From positions 1 through 43,763 of the forward strand of contig CALJUR010000063.1 of the NCBI GenBank assembly GCA_937975765.1: a DNA stretch of 43,763 nt, given 5' to 3'. The stretch's first letter is position 1. The number at the start of each line of letters is the position of its first letter. The notes under the pieces are model-generated. The model was not told where the DNA came from. It did no database searches and was given only the letters and a program-made list of their open reading frames with translations. Shown here piece by piece: positions 37,716-43,763 of this stretch. The translations under genes and the position numbers were made by a program. Origin of the DNA: an uncultured Myxococcales bacterium. GTDB lineage: Bacteria; Myxococcota_A; UBA9042; DTJE01.

Positions 37716-38642
37716 TCAGTCCTTCCGCCCGGCCAGGTAGGCCGCGACCAGGATGCTCATGCGCTTGGTGCGCGCGGTGTCGGCGCGGCTGGGCAGCAGG
37801 ATCGGGATCCGCGCGCCGGCCACGATGCCCGCGTTCCAGGCCCCCGCCACGAATCGCTGCAGGGTCTTGTAGAAGACGTTCGCGGTGTTCAGGTCGGGGA
37901 AGGCCAGGCAGTCCGCGTCGCCCGCGACCTCGTCCTTCACGCCCTTGATGCGTGCGGCCTCGGCTGACGTCGCGATGTACAGGTCGTGCGGGCCCGCGAC
38001 GATCGCGTCCGGGAAGGCCCCCTCCGCCGCCATCCTCGCGATCTCCGCGGCGTGCACCGTCGCCTCGATCTTCGGGTTCACCTTCTCCACGGCCGCAACG
38101 ACGGAGACCTTCGGGCGGGCCACGCCCACCTTGCGGGCGGTCGCGACCAGGTTGCGGACCAGTCGCACCTTGTCGTCCAGGTCGGGGTGGATCAGGATGG
38201 CCGCGTCGGAGAACAGCAGCGGCTTGGGGTATCCGGGCATGCCGACGACCGTGACGTGGGTCAGCGTGTTCCCGTCCGGCACCAGGCCCAGGTCCTTGTC
38301 CAGCACGGCCTTCAGGTAGACCTTCGTGTCCAGCTGGCCCTTCAGGAGGAAGTCCGCCCGGCCGTCCACCACCAGGCGGACCGCGGTGCCGGCAGCGGAG
38401 GCGTCGTCGGTGGCGGGCAGCAGGTCGAACGGGGCCAGGTCCAGCCCCACGCGCGTCGCCACCGCCTCGACGGCGGCGCGATCGCCCAGCAGCGTGCCCC
38501 CGCGGACCACGCCGTCCTTCATGGCCATCGCGACGGCCTCCAGGGCCTCCTCGTTGTCCGCGCGCGGGACCGCAACCCGGCCGGGGTTGGCGCGGGCGCC
38601 CTGGAGGAACCTCTCGCCGTGCAGGAAGTCGTTCTCCACCAT
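37716..38642 (-). CDS. Phosphate acyltransferase (phosphate acetyl/butyryltransferase family)
   Basis: The 308-residue cytosolic enzyme belongs to the PTA/PTB family, which exchanges acyl-CoA and phosphate to give acyl phosphate and CoA. Evidence includes VAVPRADNEEALEAVAMA, GGTLLGDRAAVEAVA, DFLLKGQLDTKVYLKAVLD, THVTVVGMPGYPKPLLFSDA and GARIPILLPSRADTARTK, all typical of phosphate butyryltransferases, whose length of about 300 also fits. Acetyl or butyryl specificity cannot be settled. No acetate or butyrate kinase is adjacent. AAGGAGG lies before the ATG; an upstream ATG would add 19 residues. It fits the acyl-CoA theme of the preceding 14 kb. Confidence 0.88.
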   Translation of the reverse strand: MVENDFLHGERFLQGARANPGRVAVPRADNEEALEAVAMAMKDGVVRGGTLLGDRAAVEAVATRVGLDLAPFDLLPATDDASAAGTAVRLVVDGRADFLLKGQLDTKVYLKAVLDKDLGLVPDGNTLTHVTVVGMPGYPKPLLFSDAAILIHPDLDDKVRLVRNLVATARKVGVARPKVSVVAAVEKVNPKIEATVHAAEIARMAAEGAFPDAIVAGPHDLYIATSAEAARIKGVKDEVAGDADCLAFPDLNTANVFYKTLQRFVAGAWNAGIVAGARIPILLPSRADTARTKRMSILVAAYLAGRKD

Positions 38643-38780
38643 CGTCGCCTCCTTCGTCGCCGGGAATCGTCGCCGGCGGGACCGCGCGGAATATGTCACG
38701 GCACGGCGGGGGCGGCAAGGCGCGGATGGGGGGACGGACGACGGAATCCCGGGCGGAGGATCGCCGGGGAAGGCGGGCGA

Positions 38781-39620
38781 TCAGGCGGGGCGCGCCTCGG
38801 CGGCATCGGGCGACAGGAAGCGCGAATGCCCCAGCCGGAACCGCGCGATGCGGGCGATCATCCACGGCGTGTAGATGCCCAGCGTGACCATCGTCAGCAG
38901 CACGCCGATCAGCAACTGCAGGAAGTAGTTCCACCCGGTGCCGTCGAATTCCGCGGACCACGGCCGGTGGTTCACGGTGAACCGGGTGTGGCCGTGGAAG
39001 TACCTCCACAGGGAGACCTGGAACCAGGGCTCATACAGGCCCAGGGTCACGAACATCAGCAGGACGCCGATCACCAGCGTCACCAGGAGTTCGCTGCCGG
39101 CCCCGTCGAACGTCGCGGTGCCCGTCTCGACGCCGTCCCGGTCCAGGCGGGTGCCCTGGTCCAGCCACTTCGAGAAGCCGACCAGGAACCAGGGCACGTA
39201 GATGCCCAGCGTCAGGATGCCGAACACCACGCCCTTCAGCAGGATCGGGAAGGCCTGCCCGCCGGTGCCCGTGAAGCGCAGGCGCCACGGGCGGCCGTCC
39301 GGGCCGGTCGCCTCGGACCCGTCGCAGACGTAGCGGAGCGTCTCCACCACGGCCCAGGGCGTGTAGATGCCCAGCGTCAGCAGGCACAGAAGCCCGTTCA
39401 CCAGCATCAGGCCCAGCAGCCGGCCGCCGCCGCCGGTGAACCGGAAGCGGCACTCGCCGTCCGCGGTGTCCAGCCGGGTGTTCTCGAAAAGCCACCGGGC
39501 CACCCACACGATCGCCCAGGGGAGGAAGATGCCGAACGTCAGCATCGTCAGCAGCACCCCCCCCAGCAGGCGACCGAAGAGGCTTCCCCCGGTACCGTGG
39601 AACGACAGGCGCGTTTCCAT
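38781..39620 (-). CDS. DUF898 (YjgN-like) membrane protein with five repeats
   Basis: The 279-residue membrane protein consists of five repeats of about 45-60 residues. Each opens with F-x-G-x-G (FHGTGG, FTGGGG, FTGTGG, FDGAGS, FDGTGW), then a hydrophobic helix with the signature LLTxxTLGIYxPW, and most end in an aromatic/basic stretch such as RYFHGHTRF. This is the DUF898/YjgN pattern. The function of the family is unknown to me. GGGAGG precedes the ATG. The adjacent rhomboid gene on the other strand is divergent, with 151 bases between the starts. Confidence 0.85.
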   Translation of the reverse strand: METRLSFHGTGGSLFGRLLGGVLLTMLTFGIFLPWAIVWVARWLFENTRLDTADGECRFRFTGGGGRLLGLMLVNGLLCLLTLGIYTPWAVVETLRYVCDGSEATGPDGRPWRLRFTGTGGQAFPILLKGVVFGILTLGIYVPWFLVGFSKWLDQGTRLDRDGVETGTATFDGAGSELLVTLVIGVLLMFVTLGLYEPWFQVSLWRYFHGHTRFTVNHRPWSAEFDGTGWNYFLQLLIGVLLTMVTLGIYTPWMIARIARFRLGHSRFLSPDAAEARPA

Positions 39621-39771
39621 GTCGACCTCCCTTGAAGACTGCCGGACGCCGTATTGCGAACGAGGCGGATCCTACCACGGCCGGCGGGCGGCACGGCGTT
39701 CCGGGCAGGGGTGCTTGTGCGATCGGGTTCCCGAGTCCATGATCCCCGACGGCACGCGTCCCGGGGAAGCC

Positions 39772-41859
39772 ATGCAGAACCTGGTCCTGGTCATCGCCCT
39801 CGTCGCCGGGTTCGCCGCCTGGCGCCTGTGGAAGGGGCGGCGGCGGGCGGATCGGCCGATGGCGGCCTTCCTGGTGCTGCTGGTGGCGTCCGCGATCGCG
39901 TCGATGGCCTTCGACGTGCCCGAACTGGGCCTCGCGATCGTGGCCGTGGGGCTGGTGATCGGGGTGGTGCCCCCGTACCTGGTGCTGGCATCCCAACTGG
40001 CACGCGTCCGCGGCGAGCCCGGGCGCGCGTCCGTCCTCGCGACCCTGGCGTGGCTGCTGCAGCCGACCGCGATCCGGCGGCTGCACCGGGGGGCGTACGC
40101 CGCGATGGCCGCCGCGGCCCGGGGAAGAATCCAGCCGTCCGAGGCGATCGTGCGGCTGCGGCGGCTGGACGGCCTGGTGCCGGGCTCGGGGACCGCGCTG
40201 CTGGTCGAGGCGGCCTGCCGGGTGCATGCAGCCGCCGGGGACTGGGATTCCGTCCTGCGGGGGGTGCCGGGCGACCCGGGGCAGCCGGACGCGCTGGAGG
40301 GGCTGACGCTGGGCGCGCGCGACGCCGTCTTGCAGGCGCTGCTGGCGTCGGGACGCGTCGCCGAGGCCACGGCCGTCCTCGCGGGGATGGAGCAGGCCCT
40401 GGCGGAAGAGCGTGCGTGGCTGGCGGCCCCGGGGGACCTGGCCGAACTGCCGGAGGCGTGGCTGGACCGGTCCCGGATGAGGCTGGCGGCCGCGCTGGGC
40501 GCGGACATGGGACCGGTGCTGGCGCGGTCGTCGGTCCTGCGTGCGCTGGTGCCGGACCGGGTGCGCCGCGAGGCCTGCCGGGCCTCGGCCCTGGTCCGCG
40601 GCACGGGGCGATCGCCGGACGCGCGGGCGGTGGCCGATCGGCTGGCGGCGGTGCTGTCGCGATCCGCGCGCCTGCCGTCCTTCCTGACCAGCCTGCGCGC
40701 GCCGGCGCCGACGGTGGCCGCGGTGGCCCTGCTGAACGTGCTGGTCCTGGTGCCGGTCCTGCTGACGGGCAGCAGCTACGACGCGACGCACCTCCTGGCC
40801 GTCGGCGGTGCCTTCCCGTCGCTGGTCCGCGGTACCGAGCCCTGGCGCCTGGCCACGTCGATGTGGCTGCACGCCGGGCCCGTGCACCTGGCCCTGAACG
40901 CGCTGTTCCTGCTGCAGGCGGGCAGCATCGTCGAGCGCCTGTGCGGGGCCCGGCGGTTCCTCGCGGTCTACCTGGTGTCCGGGATCGCGGGCGGCGTGAC
41001 GGCCGCCTTCGCCGGGGACGCGCAGGTGCTGGTCGGCGCCTCGGGGGCCATCAGCGGGATCTTTGCGGCGGGCGGCTGGGCCCTGTGGAGCCGGCGGCGC
41101 GAGCTGCCCGAACGGTGGTACCGGCGGAACTTCACCGCGTACACGCAGACCTTCGTGGCCAACGTGCTGCTGGGCCTGGCGCTGCCGATGGTCAGCATGT
41201 CCTCCCACGGGGGCGGGTTCGCGGCTGGCCTGCTGGCGGCGATGCTGCTGGACCGCGCATCCGCGGGCGCGTCCGCGCGGCGCCTGGGCGGCGCGGTGGT
41301 GGCGGTCCTCTGGGCGGCCTGCCTGGGGTGGGGCGTGGCCGGCGTCGCCTCCTCCTGGCAGCGGCCGTTGTCGGAGGTCGTGCCGATGCGGCCGGTGACG
41401 GTGCCCGTGGACGGGAAGAGGAACCACGGCACGGTGCGCCTGTCCCTGCCCGTCACCTGGGCCGAGGTCGGCGCCTCCGGGACGGCGTCGGGCCGGCCGG
41501 CCTGGGTCGGGTACGCCGGGCAGTTGGCGGGGCTGTCCGTGACCTGCGGGGCCGGCTGGACTCGCGAGACGGACGGCCAGGAGGTCCCGGTCGAACCCGG
41601 CGACGCGGCCGCCCTGGCCGCGGTGATCGGGGACCTGGTGGAAGCCGGGAACCCGTTGACGGTGGCGCCCGGGCCGAACGGGTTCGCGCTGGTGCGGCGG
41701 GAAGCCGCGTCCGGGGGGACCGCGATCGCGGCGCACCGCCTGTTCCCTTCGGGGGTCCTGCACCTGGAGATGTACTTCGACGCGGACGGTGACGACGAGG
41801 CCCTGCTGCCCGCCATCCTCGCGGGTGCCGACCTGGTCGAGTGCGAGACGGGTCCCTAG
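39772..41859 (+). CDS. Rhomboid-family intramembrane serine protease with extra N- and C-terminal domains
   Basis: The 695-residue protein has membrane helices near the N-terminus (about 1-18, 24-45, 50-75), a helical soluble region (about 85-300) and a rhomboid core from about 315 to 540. The core shows HAGPVHLALNALFLLQAG, the catalytic Ser424 in GASGAISG and the catalytic His479 in SSHGGGFAAG, the expected Ser-His dyad. A soluble domain of about 150 residues follows the last helix (from VDGKRNHGTVRLSLPVTW), rich in strands. Bacterial rhomboids cut membrane proteins in the bilayer; the substrate is unknown. GGGGAA precedes the ATG. The TauE-like gene starts 22 bases after its stop and is probably in the same operon. 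Confidence 0.87.
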   Translation: MQNLVLVIALVAGFAAWRLWKGRRRADRPMAAFLVLLVASAIASMAFDVPELGLAIVAVGLVIGVVPPYLVLASQLARVRGEPGRASVLATLAWLLQPTAIRRLHRGAYAAMAAAARGRIQPSEAIVRLRRLDGLVPGSGTALLVEAACRVHAAAGDWDSVLRGVPGDPGQPDALEGLTLGARDAVLQALLASGRVAEATAVLAGMEQALAEERAWLAAPGDLAELPEAWLDRSRMRLAAALGADMGPVLARSSVLRALVPDRVRREACRASALVRGTGRSPDARAVADRLAAVLSRSARLPSFLTSLRAPAPTVAAVALLNVLVLVPVLLTGSSYDATHLLAVGGAFPSLVRGTEPWRLATSMWLHAGPVHLALNALFLLQAGSIVERLCGARRFLAVYLVSGIAGGVTAAFAGDAQVLVGASGAISGIFAAGGWALWSRRRELPERWYRRNFTAYTQTFVANVLLGLALPMVSMSSHGGGFAAGLLAAMLLDRASAGASARRLGGAVVAVLWAACLGWGVAGVASSWQRPLSEVVPMRPVTVPVDGKRNHGTVRLSLPVTWAEVGASGTASGRPAWVGYAGQLAGLSVTCGAGWTRETDGQEVPVEPGDAAALAAVIGDLVEAGNPLTVAPGPNGFALVRREAASGGTAIAAHRLFPSGVLHLEMYFDADGDDEALLPAILAGADLVECETGP

Positions 41860-41881
41860 CCGGTGTCAACGGGGGGGCGAC

Positions 41882-42658
41882 GTGCCGGGGTTCGACATCG
41901 TCGCGATGCTGGTGGTCGCGTCCGGCCTGGCCGGGTTCGTCGACGCCGTGGCCGGGGGCGGCGGGCTGATCCTGCTGCCCGCGCTGATGGTGGGCCTGCC
42001 TTCCTCCACGCCGATCCCGACCCTGCTGGGCACGAACAAGGTGGCCGCGCTGACCGGCACCACCGCCGCGACGTTCCAGTTCCTGAAGGCCGACCTGGTG
42101 GACTGGCGGGACCTGCTGGGGCCGGTGGTCGCCGCGATGGCCGGTTCGGCCGTGGGGGCGCACCTCGCCTACCGGATCGACCCGTCGATCCTGAAGCCCG
42201 TGATGGTGGGCCTGCTGGCCTCGATGCTGGTCTTCACGCTGCTTCGGCCCGACCACGGGAAGGTGCACGCGCCGCGCCACGGGGAGGGTACCCGCCGCGG
42301 GATCTCGGTCGGGATCGCGCTGTGCCTGGGCTTCTACGACGGAATCTTCGGGCCCGGGACCGGGTCGCTGCTGATCTTCCTGAACGTCAGCCTGCTGGGC
42401 TACGACTTCCTGCGGTCCTCCGCCCTGGCCAAGGCCGCCAACTGGGGATCGAACCTGGCCGCGATGACGCTGTTCCTGTGGAACGGGTCGTGGATCCCGG
42501 CCCTGGCGCTGGTGCTGGCCGTCGCCAACCTGCTGGGCGGCCGCCTGGGAGCCCGGCTGGCCATCGGCAAGGGCAGCGCGTGGGTGCGCTGGGTGTTCGT
42601 CGTCGTGGTGACGGCCCTGCTGGCGAGGCTGGCGTGGCAGGTGGCATCGGGCGAGTGA
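41882..42658 (+). CDS. TauE/SafE-type membrane permease (TSUP family)
   Basis: The 258-residue membrane protein has about eight hydrophobic helices. The GLAGFVDAVAGGGGLILLPAL start and the second-half GFYDGIFGPGTGSLLIF motif are the paired signatures of the TSUP (sulfite exporter TauE/SafE) family, whose members export or import sulfur-containing or small organic anions. Substrate is unknown. A GTG start with GGGGGGG upstream was chosen; an ATG at 41906 would cut into the first helix. It is 22 bases behind the rhomboid gene and converges on the small gene at 42678. Confidence 0.88.
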   Translation: MPGFDIVAMLVVASGLAGFVDAVAGGGGLILLPALMVGLPSSTPIPTLLGTNKVAALTGTTAATFQFLKADLVDWRDLLGPVVAAMAGSAVGAHLAYRIDPSILKPVMVGLLASMLVFTLLRPDHGKVHAPRHGEGTRRGISVGIALCLGFYDGIFGPGTGSLLIFLNVSLLGYDFLRSSALAKAANWGSNLAAMTLFLWNGSWIPALALVLAVANLLGGRLGARLAIGKGSAWVRWVFVVVVTALLARLAWQVASGE

Positions 42659-42677
42659 TGCCTCTGCGCCCGGACGG

Positions 42678-42797
42678 TCACTTGGAATCCTGGTCCGGGC
42701 CGCCCAGGTCGGGCGCGTGGTAGTTCCGCTTCTTCAGGTACGCCACGGTCGCGACAATCGCGAAGAACCCCACCACCGCAATGATCACGTACGCCAT
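42678..42797 (-). CDS. 39-residue single-span membrane protein
   Basis: The chain runs MAYVIIAVVGFFAIVATVAY, then LKKRNYHAPDLGGP and five polar residues. One membrane helix spans about residues 3-20 and is followed by a basic stretch that would face the cytoplasm. GGGAGGG before the ATG is a very good ribosome site, supporting a real gene despite the size. It resembles small inner-membrane subunits in form only; no family is recognised. On the minus strand TAGACT at 42917-42922 could be a -10 box. Confidence 0.65.
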   Translation of the reverse strand: MAYVIIAVVGFFAIVATVAYLKKRNYHAPDLGGPDQDSK

Positions 42798-42973
42798 GAG
42801 CCCTCCCGCCTGGACCCGTCCCCGACAGGTCCCGCCCCGGCGCCCCGCCTGGACCCCTCCCGTGCATCGAGGCACGGGGCCCCGGCAACGGACGCTGATT
42901 CCATGGCACGAATCCAAGTCTAGCAGAACCGCGAAGGAAAACGGAAACCGGGGCGGGAAGGGGGGTGTGCACC

Positions 42974-43573
42974 CTACGGGGCGATCGTGATCCTGTCGAT
43001 CTTCGGGGGGGTCTTCGGGCAGTCGCGTTCGTCGCGATCGAGGGCGGCGATCTTGTCCACGACGTCCAGCCCGGCGGTGACCTTGCCGAAGTAGTTGTAC
43101 TTCTTCGGCAGGCGGCCCGTCAGGTCGTTCAGGCAGATGAAGAACTGGCTGCCGTTGGTATTCGGGCCGGCGTTCGCCATCGCCAGCGCGCCGCGCACGT
43201 AGTCGCCCAGGACGGGCTCGTCCGCGAACTTGTAGCCCGGGCCGCCGGTGCCCCACTCGCCCTTCAGGGCCGGGTCCTTCGTCTTGGGGTCGCCCACCTG
43301 GATGACGAAGCCGGGGACGACGCGGTGGAACAGGATGCCGTCGTAGTAGCCCTGCTTCGCCAGCGTCAGGAAGTTCTCGACGGTCTTCGGCGCCTTGTCC
43401 GGGTACAGTTCCATCGTCATGGCGCCCAGGCTGGTTTCCATCGTCACGGTCACCGCCTTGGCGGGCTCGGGGGCCTTCGGCGCCGCGGCGGCCGCGGCGG
43501 CGGGCTCGGTCTTCGCGCTGCATGCCAGCAGGGCCAGGGCGGCGATCCCGGAAACGATCCACGACGTCTTCAT
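42974..43573 (-). CDS. Lipoprotein peptidyl-prolyl cis-trans isomerase (cyclophilin type)
   Basis: The 199-residue protein has a lipoprotein signal (MKTSWIVSGIAALALLAC, Cys at 18) and an Ala/Pro linker to about residue 40. The cyclophilin domain follows: METSLGAMTMELYPDKAPKT, the catalytic FHRVVPGFVIQVGD, GALAMANAGPNTNGSQFFI and YFGKVTAGLDVVDKI. It would assist folding of exported proteins in the periplasm. GGAGG lies before the ATG. A TATGAT at 43625-43630 on the minus strand is a good -10 box but its -35 partner is unclear. Confidence 0.93.
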   Translation of the reverse strand: MKTSWIVSGIAALALLACSAKTEPAAAAAAAPKAPEPAKAVTVTMETSLGAMTMELYPDKAPKTVENFLTLAKQGYYDGILFHRVVPGFVIQVGDPKTKDPALKGEWGTGGPGYKFADEPVLGDYVRGALAMANAGPNTNGSQFFICLNDLTGRLPKKYNYFGKVTAGLDVVDKIAALDRDERDCPKTPPKIDRITIAP

Positions 43574-43763
43574 GCGGTACCTCCATCCTCGGGATGCCGG
43601 CCCCAAGCGGGCCGACGCGGCGCGATCATAGCGCAATCCCGGCCGGGGCGGGACTGGCCGCCGGAATCCGGGGAAAGGGTCCGGCGGGGAGGCCGCCTCC
43701 GCTCCGGTTCCCCCCCCGCCCCTTCCCGAGTGGAGCGGGGCCTTCGCCTCCGCCGGAGCTGCC
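43574..43763. other. Non-coding end of window
   Basis: This 190-base stretch holds the probable promoter of the cyclophilin gene. No credible gene start was found. Confidence 0.4.

Noticed and set aside
36271..39009. Long minus-strand extension joined in frame to the NAD-type isocitrate dehydrogenase
   Set aside because: The extension is Arg/Gly/Pro-rich shadow text over the genes at 36463, 37716 and 38781; a good ribosome site places the true start at 36270.

Overview
The window is a GC-rich (about 70 % by eye) bacterial chromosome segment, with roughly 31 genes on both strands and small gaps. Several traits suggest a deltaproteobacterial lineage of the Myxococcota type: many secreted lipoproteins with Asp/Glu/Pro-rich linkers, a DUF2330 protein, long arrays of four-cysteine repeats, and a protein with a C-terminal helical-repeat domain of a kind I associate with that group. 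This placement is inference. Metabolic content (aconitase, glyoxylate shunt, two isocitrate dehydrogenases) fits an aerobic or facultative heterotroph that can grow on acetate or fatty acids.

Layout. 0-2.6 kb: a DUF2330 surface protein divergent from a small beta-rich exported protein. 2.7-7.0 kb: an MFS transporter, then aconitase. 7.0-7.8 kb: a cluster of GC-rich palindromic repeats and an unrecognised cytosolic protein. 8.1-15.9 kb: a surface-protein region with a huge lipoprotein of 31 four-cysteine repeats, a lower-GC gene holding an almost perfect 405-bp tandem duplication, two further lipoproteins, and a Cys-rich lipoprotein interrupted by an in-frame TAG. 16.0-18.4 kb: a divergent SecA paralogue with a C-terminal membrane segment. 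18.6-24.5 kb: two lipoproteins, an alpha/beta hydrolase, a solitary adenine methyltransferase, a LolA-like exported protein and a small membrane protein.

24.6-38.6 kb is the metabolic core: an acetyl-CoA hydrolase/transferase family protein, a bifunctional penicillin-binding protein overlapping a LOG-family gene, a single polypeptide fusing malate synthase, isocitrate lyase and a hemerythrin-like domain, an NADP-type isocitrate dehydrogenase, a convergent NAD-type isocitrate dehydrogenase, a PilZ-like/helical-repeat protein and a phosphate acyltransferase. 38.8-43.6 kb: a five-repeat DUF898 membrane protein, a rhomboid protease with extra domains, a TauE/SafE permease, a 39-residue membrane protein and a lipoprotein cyclophilin.

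Functionally, the 24.6-38.6 kb block gathers enzymes acting at the acetyl-CoA and isocitrate branch points. The glyoxylate-shunt fusion competes for isocitrate with both dehydrogenases, and acetyl-CoA/acyl-phosphate enzymes flank them. Clear sigma70-type promoters (TTGAxx, 17-bp spacer, TAnnnT) precede the fusion gene and the NADP dehydrogenase, and the latter has two palindromes in its leader that could be operators. No tRNA, rRNA, CRISPR array, transposase or replication origin was seen.
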